Shown one piece after another: positions 51,500 to 63,900 of a DNA stretch of 64,000 bases. Position 1 is the first letter of the stretch. The number at the start of each line of letters is the position of its first letter. The notes beneath the pieces were generated by a model, which was not told where the DNA came from, made no database searches, and saw nothing but the letters and a program-made list of their open reading frames with translations. Position numbers and translations under genes: made by a program. The DNA is from Apus apus (lineage: Eukaryota > Chordata > Aves > Apodiformes > Apodidae), in contig NC_067283.1 of assembly GCF_020740795.1 (NCBI RefSeq), positions 80,263,184 to 80,327,183 of the forward strand, in the 5' to 3' direction.

Positions 51500-51531
51500 T
51501 GAAAGAGAATGAGAGAGAACTTCAAGCAAGG

Positions 51532-52074
51532 TCAAACTCTTGGCAAGAGCCTGCTCTGTAGGAAGTTTTTAATGCTACGGATGGGTCGAACATCATTCTG
51601 GTGTTTTCGCCGCTCAATGAATGAAGTCAGTCTGGATGTGTCAATGCTGTCAGCACTTTTGCTGTTCCCCAGCTGCAGCCATTGCTCCTGGAGGGCCAGT
51701 GCAGCCGAGGGACGCTTAGCTGGGTCATCCTGAAGTAGGAAGCATACAAAATCTTTGGCCTTCTGGCTAACTCCTTTGAAGTAGTCATCTGGGAAACTAA
51801 AGTCTAAGCGGCAAATATTCAGGCAAGTTTCCTCTACACTTTCATCCAGGAAAGGAGAGACGCCACTAAGAAGGACGTATGTGAGCACTCCAATGCTCCA
51901 AACATCTGAAGTGAGGGAAACAGGATTTCCAAGAATAATTTCAGGAGCTGCAAACTCTGGGTTTCCAAGTAACTGGTGGATATAATACGTGGTATTGAGC
52001 TGGACTGCATCTCCAAAGTCAGCCAGTTTTATAGTTGGCTTTGTGGAACTCTGGTCCACCAAAATATTTTCAGG
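51532..52074 (-). CDS. TRIO: TRIO terminal coding exon: kinase C-lobe and C-terminus
   Basis: 543 nt: 180 codons plus TGA (at 51532-51534). It opens PENIL, then KLADFGDAVQL (DFG Mg-binding motif), NPEFAAPEII (APE motif), SDVWSIGVLTYVLLSG (helix F) and DPAKRPSAALAL (helix I Arg). After the kinase come SRLTSFIERRKHQ and the terminus SIKNFLQSRLLPRV. All standard kinase motifs of the C-lobe are intact. The acceptor is gttttctag. Confidence 0.96.
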   Translation of the reverse strand, partial: PENILVDQSSTKPTIKLADFGDAVQLNTTYYIHQLLGNPEFAAPEIILGNPVSLTSDVWSIGVLTYVLLSGVSPFLDESVEETCLNICRLDFSFPDDYFKGVSQKAKDFVCFLLQDDPAKRPSAALALQEQWLQLGNSKSADSIDTSRLTSFIERRKHQNDVRPIRSIKNFLQSRLLPRV

Positions 52075-55000
52075 CTAGAAAACATAAAAGCAGAATTTAG
52101 AATGTCTATTTTCAAGTCAGTCTAACACAGATTTAATGCTCCAGCATTATGGCTTCCCAGCCAGTGCTGTCAGATCAAGAGCACAATAGCTACAAGCTAT
52201 ATGGATTATTGCTGAAGGCCAACACTGCAAAGCTCATAGGCAGTCCTACCAAGGGTTCCCCCAGATCATCCAGCAGGCAGTTTCTCACCAACTACAGTAT
52301 GAAATGAGTGTGTTTTAGCTGCTGAACTACAACTTTTGCAGGAAAATACAGTTCTGCCAGATAATAGAGCAAATGTTCAGAAGAGCAGCTCTGCAAAGTT
52401 TCACAGGAACCTGTGTTTGAGAACTTAAGCTTAAAGAACAGCAATTACAAATAGAAGGTGAATAAAGCAACTGCTCTATTTAGTTTACGACAGAGAGACA
52501 ACAAACCCCTTGCATTTAAATACTGGAAGACTTTGTCAGAATTTTCAAGATGTTTTCAACAAAATTCAGCTTCACTTGGTGATTCCTTAACATAACACAG
52601 CTGTACAAATTGAAGTCAATTACTGTTATGAGACTACTACAGCAACAGATCCTGTTGGATGCATATGGCTTCAAAAGAACTGTCCCACGATAGGTGAGCT
52701 GGAAATAGAAATATTTTTATTATTTTATTTCTGAAGTTACTGCTGCTGTAGCTGTGATTTTCGCAAAATAGTGACTTACCTGCAAGTTAGTCAATTTTTT
52801 TGTTTGTATGTAGCCTGAGACTGGAAAAGGTATGGGTGAACTCCACATAGCATTAGAAAAAAATTACAATTTGGGTCTACATCATAAGCAGACCAGACTC
52901 ATTCTGCCTGGAAGACAGAAGTATATGGAGGGAAGATGGAGGTTCTTTATGCTTTTTTTCTCACCATGACCCCCTTTTGGCTAAAGAAACCCTGCCTAAA
53001 AAGATGACTTGTCAATACCAAAATTCCTTATTATTCAAATACAGATGGGAGAAAAAAAATAAGTTTTTAATTAATATTCTCATTAAGACCTTCTTATATA
53101 GTTTTTCCTAATAGAATGCATAAAATCCTTGTGGTTCCATTAGAGTTCAGAGGGAAGAACAGAGACATTAACAGGAACCATTCAGAGAGATATCAGAGTC
53201 CTCAAAGTGTGAAGATGAGAAACACATTTGCAGTTAAAAAGCAAAAGCAGTCTCTCACAACAAACTCTGCACTTCTTGAGAAAGAAATTGATTTCTGCTG
53301 CAAGTTTATCAGAATGTACATAAATAGAATAAAACCCCAAACCTGTTCCTGTCAGTAAGTATTTCCAGCACAAAGGACACATAGGACCAGCAAGCTTCAG
53401 GAGGAAAACACTGGGAATTCAAAGTTTTGGCTTTGCTGGCTGTGAAAGATCTAAAGCATTTGGGAATGGAGTCTTCACATACCATTCAGTCTCAGAGCAA
53501 TTCAGAGTTCTATGTTCCCAACTGTCAGTTTCCTAGAAGAGGAAGGTTTTTATGCCTGGAATGGCAAACACTGCTAGGAAACCCATTAACTCCTCACCTT
53601 TAGGTCCAAATGTGCTATTCTGCAGTTGTGAAGATACTGCACAGCTTCCAGAATCTCTCCCAGGTAAAGTCTGATCTTCCCTTCTGTGAGGTTTCCCCAT
53701 CGCACAACATAGTCTAGAAGGCGACCCTGGTCAGCCCTATTGGAATGACAAAATATAATTATGTTTTGGATTAATACAAAGATAAGAACTGAAAGAAAAA
53801 CCTAACCATCTTGAAAATTATACAGAAAAATGTTCAAGAAAAGTGTCCCTTAAAAACCACAACTGCATCAAGCAATCACCACTGTTTCTGATGTTTGGCT
53901 ATTGTTCCTTCGACATTGTTCTTCCTGCCTGCTAGTGAAAATGTTCTTTGTCACTTGCAGCTGGTCAGCACCTACTATACGGGCAACTAATTCTGAAGTG
54001 GGAGCAGAGAATGAAGGCAGAGAAGGAAAGGAAGATGCACTGTTTTTCAGCCAGGCTGAAAGACCAGACACATCCTGCCAGACTACAGGAATAACCATAG
54101 CCTGCAGCATCTGGAAGACAGAGGGCTAGGCTATGAAGAAGACTGATATCAAGCCACCAGATGAAAACATTCCTAATTCGCGTGTTGCAGTCACTTGATA
54201 AAAAATAATTTCTGGACCTTCAGGCTAATATAATCATGTATCAGTTTAATACATCAACTTGCTTCCTTCTGAGTATATTATTAAACTCAACATTTTAATA
54301 ACAGCATTAGACAACCACGTTTTTTCATTTAGATGTCTTCAAACCTTCAAGTTCACTTTAAAGTGAAACCTTAAAGTTCCCTATTCATAAACCACTCTAA
54401 AAGCCTGAGAAAGTCAGCTGTGTAGGTTGTATTTTATGCATAACATTGTGGTTCACACACATTTCTAACACTAGTATGTAGTTGGTGGAGGTCTCAAAGG
54501 TATCGAGAAGGCCAATGAGCTGGGGATGCTGGAGATTCTGCATGACTCCAAGTTCATGGGTAACCTGGTCTCGCTTCATCAACTTCTTATTCACAAACTT
54601 AGTGGCTACTGCTCGCTTGGTTCCCTTCTGGTCACACTTCTTTACGACAGAAAATCTGCCCCTGGAATACAATATTGAAAGGAAAGAACTAACTTATCAA
54701 AGCAATAAGGACATACTTTAACCTTGAAAGAGATCTTATTTCAAGCAACCCTTATAGAGCAGTTTCAGGACATAAGAGTTTTAAGTGCATGCATCTTCTA
54801 CAAAATGTGTCTGTAAAAAAAACCACAAAACTTTTGAGACAGACATCTGCAGATAACTCTTGCGGATATGGTTTAAGGGTGAACAGAGTAGAGTAGGGTT
54901 AAGGTTGATGATCTTAAAGGTCTTTTCCAACCTAAATGATTCTATGATTCTATGAACTCAAGCCAACATGGCATTCAGTTCTCAAAGGTTTGGTCCATTA

Positions 55001-57327
55001 ATTTGGACAAATGCAAATTCTATGTAAATAATTTTGCTTTTTGCTCATTTTCAGACTTTTTATGTCTGTACTTTTCATATTCTAAATAAAAAGGTTCAGG
55101 CAGCATCAGTCACTGTAAGGCATGCTTAAAAAAACCAAAAAACTATGTAGCTTTCCTAAGTATCTAAAAAACACATCCCTGTGATACTACTTCAGCCTAA
55201 ATATATTGTTTATGCAGTGCCATCTAGTGCTGGTAAGATTTTTTCACTTCCTCATTTCTATTTCATCCAATGTAATTCCGGCTTTTCAAAGATACTTTAA
55301 TTTTTGAGTAAGAAGTTCATATTTTAATCTACCATACTTTGGAGATCAGCATACAGAACACACCTGCCGAGCTCAGCCACTTCACTGTAGAGGGAATCAA
55401 AGTTGTCTTTCCAGATTACCATGATTCCATCATTTCCAGGACCTACAAAAAAAGGAAGGAAAAAAAAAAAAGAGGATGGTATGGCTTAAGAATAACTGAA
55501 TGCACAAACACACACAGAAACTTATCACAACGCCATCAAACACACCAACTAAACCCCATACTTTTTCCTTTCCTGTCTGCCCCCAAAACACACACGTTTT
55601 TTATCTTTGCAAGTCTCCTTTTCATTCTCACACAAACATTCAGGTTGCCTCATTTCAGGCAATGAAATAATATAATTTAAGTATAGATCCATGATGCAAA
55701 ACCAAGAAATAGTTACATGTTCTCCTGAACACCGTGGCTTGACAATTCAAGCAAAGGGCCATGTTAATATACAAAGCAATACTACTCTTATCTGTACACT
55801 TTAGAAATTATACATGTTAGCATAGTAAATTTAATTGAGACTAAACTAAGAATGCAGATAATGAAATATGATTTTATCATCGTGTGTTTGAACAAGTAAT
55901 GACAGATGAGGTAAATATACGTTGACAGTACAGGTATCTTGTCAGTATGAATCTCCAATCATTTACATCCTAGAAGTACGTCTATTCTGGCTGAAACAAG
56001 TGGTATGTCAGAGGTGAAAAGGTTATATTACTCCTTTAACAAAGGGATACCCAATAGCTAGGGTCTTCTTTTTCTTGTGTGACGGGTACCAAACACTTTT
56101 AATGTAATTAGACAAAACAGCAGAGAGACAGGCCTACCTAAAACTCGTAGACTGGCGGAAGATGAAACCGAACCCATATCGTTTGCAGCTATACATGTAT
56201 AGATACCATCGTCTTCTGCAGTGACGCCAATGATTTTCAGTGAAGCCTCTCCTAAGTCACTGGGAAACACAATGGCATCCATTAACTTTATATTCATTTT
56301 ATAGACTTTAAGCTATGGAAATCAAACAAAGCTAGATTGATACTGTTAGTATTTCTTCTTCTCTAGCCCCTATCTCTCTCTGGACAAGCATTACTAATCT
56401 GGTCCCTGCCATTTCAGAAGCATCTATCAGAATACGAGTACCTTGGAATGTCCTACTATTAGAAATGCATCCTCACTGACACTCTGTGTCAGCATGTCCC
56501 AGACTTCACTGTGTTTGAGAAATCAAATGCTTCCTCTATTTCTTCCTGCTTTCTCTACTTTCTTCAAATTAGGACAATCCACACTGAGTCAACCACCCGT
56601 CGCGGTTCCTTCTGAAAGGCTAGTTTCCACCCCTGACTTCCAGCATATAGAAGCTGATCTAACATTTTTACTCCCAGAGCATTCATCCCTTTTAAGAGCA
56701 GCCTCCACATTCAATACAAAAGGTGCATCTCACCACAATTTTGGAGGCCTCAGAATCTGGGAGAATGAGATGGGAAGAAACCAAAGAAGACTTTAAGTTT
56801 CCCTCTGCTTCAGGGCAGAGACAGCTATAAGCTATGTGAGACCTCAGGAGAAAGATACTGCAGATTCTTTCTTACTCTTTCTCACTGCTCAACCAGTCTT
56901 TTTGCTTGATGGTTTGTCTTTAAATGTTTACTTAACTCTTCCTCAGTGCAATTCAGGCCTAGTACTTTTTTGACCATCTGCCATGGACATGAACAAGAGA
57001 TAATGCTGTTTGCAGAAGTCTCTTACAAATGTGAATACTTGGCAAGTCCTCCCTACAGTTTTCACTTCTAGGCTCAAAACAACTCTAACATTGTGTTATT
57101 CTTTCACAATATGGCATATTTTCAAGATTTTCTGCCATTCTTATTGATTTCCTTTGGATTCATCCCATTTACTGCAAGTCATTTGACTAACTGAACCAAA
57201 AAAATATTTGTCACAGTCTTCACCACGTGACTTAACTTCAGGGGAAAAAACAATGTAAATTTTAGGAACATAGGAACATGACCTCCCCTCCCCCAGCTTA
57301 AAGAAGATTTCATCATCATCATCATCA

Positions 57328-57392
<65 letters not shown>

Positions 57393-60300
57393 TCTATAAA
57401 TCTGTCAGGCACAACCAATGTGATTTACTGAATATAATTATGTAACAGTAATGGATCACAGTTAATTAAACCTAGTGAATCTAACTCTTACTCTCACAAT
57501 GGTCCTGCATGCAGGAGCAGATCTGCCACAATGCCTCTGTCTCCCATAAGAAATTGTATCCAGTGGAAAAGAAAAAGCAGGAGCACCAGGAGGTAAAAAA
57601 ACCCAACAGTATAACATATCACCAAGTCTGCAGCTAAGCTGGACTATACAGAATAACCTCTAAGATGATGACGTACTTTTCTATCTATTAATGAGGAAAG
57701 ATTTCACAAAAAAACTCTCATTCTGAATTGAAAGCACAATTCATAAATAAGACATTTCTTCACACTGAAGTTACTTATAAGCGCAACATTTTCTGTATAC
57801 AAAAGAACGTATTTTCAGAAAAAGGTAACTTTCCTAATATGCAGTTTCATATTACAATATACAGCAATTTATCTTCTTAATCAAGTGTTGGAGTTACCAG
57901 TTAGTCTGTTAAGTTCTATCATAGCGAAGCTGAAAACAGACAAAAAACATTTATTTCCACGCTTCAACAATGAATACAGTGACATTGCCATGTCAAGAGG
58001 AACCAGAGGCAGAAGTACCAGGTGAATTTTCTTTTGTTTTCAAAAACCAACTGAATATGACCTTTGGGTACCCCAATCATACATAGAAGTTACGCAACAT
58101 TTTCAGAAAATCCCAGCTGTGAATTATTTCTGTCTGAGGGCAACCCTATCTTTATGCCTCAAAGCCAAAAGTTATCTTGCACCAAGGGTGCACATAGAAA
58201 ATATAACAGTTTCAATAGTGCTTGTCCAATATTAAACAAAATACTGTACCTGTACGAAATGCTGTGATGACCGTCATTGCTCAGTGTGTTATGATCAGGA
58301 CCTTTCCAAGTAACTGAAGCCTTGGGCCGACCACAGACTTTACACCTAAGCACGATGGTCTCTCCTGTCTCACATGTTACCTCACTCAATGGTATTATAA
58401 ACTCTGGGGGAACTGGAAAAATAATATTAATGGCATTAAGTCAAGTGAAGTTAATAAATTTGCTTTTCTATTCCTTGCACTCTATCTTCTGTTAGAGAAA
58501 GCAGTGCGGTACTTTAAACTCCCCAGGTGACAGTGCACTAGCTCCCTCTACCCTTGGGGCACAGCCATGGTTAGGCCACTTGCTGGGGCTCTGCAGAGCT
58601 AGTGCATTTTTCTCTGCATGAACTTGGACACAACAGCTCTGCTATGTCACATTTAACCCTGAAGCCTACCATGGTGAACCAAACACCCTGTTTATGGTAA
58701 GCTGAGGAAACTGTACAGAGGAAAGTATTTAAGGACGTGTTCAGCTAGGCTATTTCATATCCAGCTAAGTTTGCAAAAGGGAAAACAAAACACCTTGCTC
58801 ATCTGCTGAGGCACAGTAGTGTTTCTCCTTTTTGCAGACAGGTGAAACTCAAGAAGTTTGGTTCTGTGTATTAAGATAAAAGCCCAGTCTGGCCCTCACC
58901 CCAGGGGACCACTGTCTTTGTCTTGATCAGCCTCTGCACTGGAGAGGCCCTGAATGTTCCCTAGGGTGCTAGGTTAAGAAGCAAGCAGAAGGTCTCCAGC
59001 TCTTGGCCTGGTCATTTTCCAAATTGAGCAAGGCCCAACTTCCATATATTCTCCATGCAACTGTAGGAGTGTAAATCTTTCTGAACAACATATCATATGG
59101 TCCTTGTGTTTAATGTTTTCAGCTTGCGAACAAAAATGTGTTCCTTGCATCTTAAAAAATAAATATGACATTTTTCATTAACTGTCTCCTTTATCCAAAA
59201 AGAGCCTATATGTATTTCTATAGTAAACATGCAGTTCCTGATGTAATTCATTTCAAGGGAATTTAAACAACGTAAACCATGTTCTAATCAAATTATATTT
59301 ACTGTGACTTTTAAAAATTAAAGCAACTTACCATCATAAATGTAATTGGGGTTGAGAAGCTGGAATGGAAAGGAGAAATTAAAGAATTAATGCTCTTATA
59401 AATTTATAAGAAAATAAAGAATGGCAGAAAACAAAGCACAGGGATGGTCTGAAGTGAGCTGTACCCACAAAGATCCAAAAAACACCTAAACACCAGAATT
59501 TCAGCACCAGTCTGCTCTTTCTGCAATGTCCTTCTGGTACATCATCGCGCTTACAGGCTCCAAGATGACATCTTCCTGCCTTGAGATTTGGCAAACGCTG
59601 TCCATTATAACCACGGCTGCCTCCAGCTCCTTCACGTGAAATTCTGGCAGAAGCTACTTCTAAAGAAATCTCAGCACAGCTCCTTTGGGAAACTACTACA
59701 TCTTTGTAACATTTACCTTGACAGAAACCTTGTTGGCAAGTCCTTCTCGGGATTTGCGGTAACCATTTTCTAGCTTGCCTTCCCTTTTGCCGTCTTTATC
59801 TTTTTTCTCAGATTTCTTCCTTAAACGGAGTGCTGTGTGCCAAGACGTTGACTTCCTGCATACAGAACAGTAAACTTTGATCAATGTTTTTTCAATCCCA
59901 GGTTATGTGTTATTCTCTCTAGTTTGAAATGGCATTGAGGTAATATGTCAAAATGTTATTTCATTGTATTGAAGTACATTAAGTAGTCTATAAGAGATGC
60001 TACTCTTGATTCAACTGTAAGCAACTTAGTAAGATTAGCCTGCACTTCAGTATTTCTTGAAATCATTGCTTAAATGGTAAACTTTCTATATGAGAATAAA
60101 CTGTCAATCCAACTAAGCAGTGATCAGTATTAAATCTGTATCAAATACAGCCTAGAGAAGTTTTACATAAAGCTTTACCACTAAGAACTTTGATATAATT
60201 TCTCCCATTGCAGATTTGAAGGAGATCTTTCTAGCAAAACCAGTCATTTTCAATAATTTGTGGCTCAAAGCAGAGATCTAGAAACTCTGAAAATCTCATT

Positions 60301-60900
60301 TCACTTGGAACAAACATTCCCTGTTTTCCTAAACAAAAATGTCTAGCCTGATAACTCATTCTATCAAATCTAAACCTGTAACTCTTGCTGCTCTTATATA
60401 ATGTATTCTTTCATCATATTTTCCCAGCAGACTGCACTACTACAGCTTTATTAATAAAGAATATGTGCTTCTGGGCTCTTTCTTACTACCTTTTATTTTG
60501 AAATTTCTAAGGGACCTCTCAGGTACTTATTCTGCTTGATGTTAATTTATTTCTCAAAGATCCAATCAACTTTCGGTTTAAGGGGCTCAAAGTCTTGTCT
60601 AAATTGCTAGTTTTTCTTCCTCCTCCCCTTCCACACACATCCAGGCACTCACTTGATGGTTCCATCAGGGTTGTCAATGATGACTGCACTGGTATGCCCC
60701 AAGACATAGCCGGGAATCCAGCCTTCGGCTGCAGGGCACTGATCAGTGGCGGCTCTGAACACCAAAAACATGTTCTGTTGGTTGCTGGCTAGAATCTGCA
60801 CGACCTCTCCTTGGTAGACATTTATCTCATCCTCCTTCACTGCCGTGTAATCGTGTGTCACCAGCATGGTGGAGATATTGCTACTGCTGCTACTTTCACT
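51532..60900 (-). CDS. TRIO: TRIO, C-terminal nine coding exons (partial gene)
   Basis: TRIO is a large cytoplasmic Rho/Rac guanine-nucleotide exchange factor acting in axon guidance and cell migration. This window holds only its C-terminal part. Joining exons 60653-60900, 59717-59855, 59332-59359, 58250-58412, 56138-56259, 55364-55442, 54461-54661, 53598-53736 and 51532-52074 gives 553 residues in one frame; every intron has GT and AG ends. Order: Ser-rich stretch (1-11), SH3 (about 12-80), basic linker (84-138), I-set Ig domain (about 140-233, Cys162 and Cys215), kinase (about 255-520). The kinase shows a Gly-rich loop (GRGRF), Lys281, HLDLKPEN with Asp371, DFG at 392-394 and APE at 416-418. 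It ends in LQSRLLPRV. KALRN has the same architecture, but the neighbouring OTULINL fits the TRIO locus. The spectrin, GEF1 and GEF2 exons lie beyond the right edge. Confidence 0.95.
53598..53736 (-). CDS. TRIO: TRIO exon: kinase C-lobe start with catalytic loop
   Basis: 139 nt: one base completing Met, then 46 codons. It begins ADQGRLLDYVVRWG and ends CRIAHLDLK, so the catalytic loop reads HLD in place of canonical HRD. The loop is completed by PEN in the next exon. Leu for Arg makes this a non-RD type kinase; as I recall, human TRIO has the same change. The donor is gtgagg. Confidence 0.95.
54461..54661 (-). CDS. TRIO: TRIO exon: kinase N-lobe
   Basis: 201 nt: one base completing Arg, 66 codons, then two bases of Met. 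It encodes the end of the Gly-rich loop (GRFSVVKKC), the beta-3 segment RAVATKFVNKK with the ATP-anchoring Lys, the helix-C region (VTHELGVMQNL) and the hinge approach (NYILVLE). The donor is gtgtgt. The sequence is of the MLCK-like/TRIO kinase type. Confidence 0.95.
54894..54957 (+). mobile_element. CR1 3' tail in a TRIO intron
   Basis: About 64 bp: gatgatcttaaaggtctttt, then ccaacctaaatgattctatgattctatg, which is the CR1 3' terminus with two attctatg units. It is antisense to TRIO, between the kinase N-lobe exon and the Ig-kinase linker exon. Confidence 0.88.
55364..55442 (-). CDS. TRIO: TRIO exon: Ig-kinase linker
   Basis: 79 nt: two bases completing Gly, 25 codons, then two bases of Arg. 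The product PGNDGIMVIWKDNFDSLYSE continues VAELG and leads straight into the glycine-rich loop of the kinase in the next exon. The acceptor is tttttgtag, the donor gtgtgt. Confidence 0.94.
56138..56259 (-). CDS. TRIO: TRIO exon: second half of I-set Ig domain
   Basis: 122 nt: one base completing Ser, 40 codons, then one base of Gly. It includes DDGIYTCIAANDMGS, the Ig F-strand signature D-x-G-x-Y-x-C whose Cys pairs with the one in the preceding exon, and ends SASLRVL. The donor is gtaggc. The preceding intron (56260-58249) carries a trinucleotide repeat. Confidence 0.95.
57311..57392 (+). repeat. (ATC)n(ATT)n compound microsatellite in a TRIO intron
   Basis: About seven ATC units followed by about 20 ATT units, in the intron between the two Ig exons. 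Confidence 0.96.
58250..58412 (-). CDS. TRIO: TRIO exon: first half of I-set Ig domain
   Basis: 163 nt: two bases completing Val, 53 codons, then two bases of Ser. The product starts PPEFIIPLSEVTCETGE and contains VLRCKVCGRPKASVTWKG, the Ig B-strand Cys and C-strand Trp. The domain is completed by the exon at 56138-56259. The acceptor is ttttccag, the donor gtacag. Confidence 0.95.
59332..59359 (-). CDS. TRIO: TRIO 28-nt microexon before the Ig domain
   Basis: Only 28 nt: nine codons (LLNPNYIYD) plus the first base of Val. It is flanked by a pyrimidine-rich acceptor ending ccattccag and a donor gtaagt. Without it the reading frame between the linker and Ig exons would be lost (28 is not a multiple of 3), so it must be constitutive in full-length TRIO. 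Automated annotation often misses an exon this small. Confidence 0.92.
59717..59855 (-). CDS. TRIO: TRIO exon: basic linker between SH3 and Ig domains
   Basis: 139 nt: one base completing Lys, then 46 codons. The product begins KSTSWHTALRLRKKSEKKDK and ends GLANKVSVK. It is strongly Lys/Arg-rich and probably unstructured. The donor is gtaaat, the acceptor tatgcag. It matches the TRIO linker that follows the SH3 domain. Confidence 0.94.
60653..60900 (-). CDS. TRIO: TRIO exon: Ser-rich linker end and second SH3 domain
   Basis: 248 nt, entering in phase 0 and ending with two bases (aa) of a Lys codon. It encodes SESSSSSNIST, then the SH3 fold: MLVTHDYTAV (the ALYDY-like strand), EGWIPGYVLG and the closing strand. 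The acceptor is ...ctttcag and the donor gtgagt. SH3 domains bind proline-rich partners; here the domain sits between GEF2/PH2 and the Ig-kinase tail. The Gly/Ser-rich linker that precedes it in TRIO is not in the remaining 3.1 kb to the right. Confidence 0.95.
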
Positions 60901-63900
60901 CTGAAAGTGTCAATTGGAAGCAGAAAAAAGGGGGAAAAAAAGAACCAAGTTTAAAGTTCACGAAGAAGACAGGCTGTTCTTGGCCTGCTACATACCCTGC
61001 ATAATCCACATAACTTAAGCTGTAGTCAAAAAGCAGAGCTATGATTTCTCTTGTAAAGCTGCCTGTGTCTATTTATCTTGTGCAAATTAGTTTGATCTTC
61101 AAATACCTTCATGTACAGCTGCGGCAGAAATTTATTCCCATTACTTTTACTCAAGATTACTTCTTTTAACTAGCAGTCAGTTTATACATAGATTTCAACT
61201 GGTCCTCTTTTCAAGTTGAGCCTCACATCTTTACCAGGCAACAAAACTAGAGTACAGCAGTTAGGACAGTTTCTCATGGTCTTACAGGTGCAGGTTCAAT
61301 ATTGTAACAGGTCAAGACTTTACCTCATAAACACTAGAAGTTCCAACAACAAAAATTACGTACTTTTTCTAGTACCTCTTTGTCAGATCTAAGACGCCAG
61401 CCTTCTGAACACAGAACATGACAAGGTGCAAAAGAACAAAAATAGGCTTTTGACAGTGTCTGTCAAAACTGCAAGGCTTGACCCTGGTTGAATCTGTATG
61501 ATTAGATTTATTCTTTAAACATGCAGTCTGAGAGGTAAATTACTGAAATAATGAATTATTAATTTATTGGGCAAAATAGGCCCAGTGAATTATTAGAAGA
61601 TATCTGGAAATCTCACTTCTAACTGATCAGTGACTAGGATAGCTGAGTATGATAGCTCAAACACTTTCAACTAGTGCTCATGAATGTTGTTTGTTCCCCC
61701 ACCAAGCATTTGCAGAAAACTAATTACGTACATTAAAAGTCACACTATTTTTCAAAACAAAAAGCCTTCTCCCAGCCATGAATCCATTGGAGATTATTAT
61801 TTTTCAAACATAAGACTAATTTCGTACATTTGCATTCAAGTGTGAAAACTATTACCAGCCTATGCAACCTGTTCCCTGAAATAAGCTATATCTGTTCTTG
61901 AAGCAACTTAAAAACACAGTGGGTGGCTTATTGATGATGTGGGATGAGGTGCTATGTGGGTGTGCCTGGCTTTTGTCTCTATTCTTACTTCAAATTGCTT
62001 CACATTGCTACCAGTGAGGGCTCACTATTGCCTGGTAGCAGCTGAGCTGAAAAGGAAAGCAGTAGCCAGCTGCAGATGGAGACTTCTGTGGCTTAGATAG
62101 CATAACCACACATTAGCACCACTTAGGAACAAGCAGGGTGTGAAAAGCCTGGCACACAGGATTAAAACAGAGTCACAATTTTTCTCTAAACTGTCACAAT
62201 ACTTCTATCTTCAGTGTTGAGGAGATGCAGCAGGACTCAGTAGACAGCACAGTTCACTGGAAGCCCTGAAAACCCCATACTCTTCTAATCTGCTAATGGC
62301 CTCGAACAAGTCACTCCATCTCGTGGTGCCTGACTCCCCATGAGTGTTTTGGCTGAGAAACCCAGACATGTGAAAAGGAATGGTCTCTGATTACTCATTC
62401 ATAGCCTGTTCAGTGCACGGATGCTTGGGTTTCCAGTAAATCTGTAGATTTTATTCTAGCCAGATTGTCTAATTCAACTGGGTGATTCAAGTTAATTCTT
62501 TTTTCCCCTATTAGGATGATGAAGCAAACACTACCATAGAAAGATCTAATCCTGGATATCCTCTACGGAAGCGTATTTATGTTTAATATCAGATGCTGGT
62601 TTTCCAGTGGGAGAAGTAATTTTGTCTGGCATAGAGGACAGCTGGTGTGGTCTTTTGTATTAGCAAGCCCCTTCCATGACTCAGGCAAACTGGGAATAGT
62701 AGAACCAAAAAATCAGTCTCATTTTCAGTGATTGTTTAAAGTAAGATGACAACTTGTTAGATTCTTTTAGTTAGATGAAAACCCACTCTATTCAGAGAAA
62801 GCTGCTTTTGTTAACTCCTTCTGTTAGACTTACAGGGGGAGAGGAAAGGAAGGCTGAAGTTGCAAAACCAACCTGAAAATACAGTTTCTTAGCATGCAGC
62901 AGAATGTGCATAACTGCAGGACTGACCTTCCTGTAACATGACATTTCTTTTTAATAACTAAATCTTGAAGGATCATATTTTCTTCATTTTCAACAAGGAC
63001 AAATAAATATGTTAAATAAACAAGTGTCTGGTAACTACTAAGTGCCAAACATTCTTGTTAATGTGTTTCTATTAGAATTTATTCTCACCACAGCCTTTTC
63101 TTTTGCCTTGCAAGGAAGTGATAATTCTTGTACAGTTTATGTTCTTCTACTGCAAGTTCTGCTGGTCATCACTGATATATAACACAGGATTAGAGGAGGA
63201 TTTACAATCAAAATGTAAAATTTTTCCCCCATATTCCTTAAACAGTAGCAAAACCGATTCCTTTTTCTTCCAAGTAACTTTTCCATAATTAACCAGCCTT
63301 AACCATATGTGCATGTAAATACGCACACAAATGGTTAAATAAAAAAAAACCTTCACAGCTCATTTTCTCTAGCCTGTGGAACGTGGTATGAAATCCCGCT
63401 AAATTATGGTCCAGAAATGAGGTTATGAATGAAGAATCATGTTCCATCTCAGTTACAAAACTAAAAGAAAGATAGCTGTAAAGCAGAAGACAGGCGTTCA
63501 GATATTATGCTTTACAGCAAGATAAAAACAAGCAATGGTGTCTCTTCTGAGATAGTATCAGATTCTAGTGTTATGAAAACTCAGTGCCATCCTGTCTCTT
63601 CCTCTCTATTTTAACAGAACAACATTAATTAATACTATGCAAGTCTTCTCTGCATGTAAAAAGTACATCTTGATTCATATGCTGTGCTTAATTGCAAAAT
63701 ACTCCCAATTATCCCAGATATTATATGATCATCACATTTTGCAAGACTGAAGATAAACACAAGACAGAGCTAAAACAAATGAAGAGCTGAAACAAGATCG
63801 GAATAAAAATACAGTACATGCAAGGCATAATTTTTTCTCCTGAAGTTATTATAAAAGTAAGTGTAAGAACTAAGAAGTCAAGAAAGCTCTGTATGTTAAA

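Larger units (their letters stand above)
49515..51531 (-). other. TRIO: Probable TRIO 3' UTR
   Basis: This stretch follows the TRIO stop codon. Possible poly(A) signals on the minus strand are AATAAA at 51,174-51,179 and 50,521-50,526, and ATTAAA at 49,534-49,539. The last would give a UTR of about 2 kb, roughly the length I recall for human TRIO. It holds a tandem repeat just after the stop, a GC-richer patch at 51,280-51,360 and several homopyrimidine runs. The true end cannot be set without transcripts. Confidence 0.45.
52075..60652 (-). other. Introns between the TRIO exons
   Basis: Eight introns of 357 to 1,990 nt lie here. I see no further coding sequence in them. The recognisable contents are a CR1 tail at 54,894-54,957, a trinucleotide repeat at 57,311-57,392 and short A-runs. 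Confidence 0.8.

Noticed and set aside
57179-57418. Frame with a long Ile run
   Set aside because: It is the translated (ATC)n(ATT)n repeat in a TRIO intron.
51532-60900. KALRN instead of TRIO
   Set aside because: The domain order is shared, but OTULINL next door belongs to the TRIO locus; KALRN would be flanked by UMPS.
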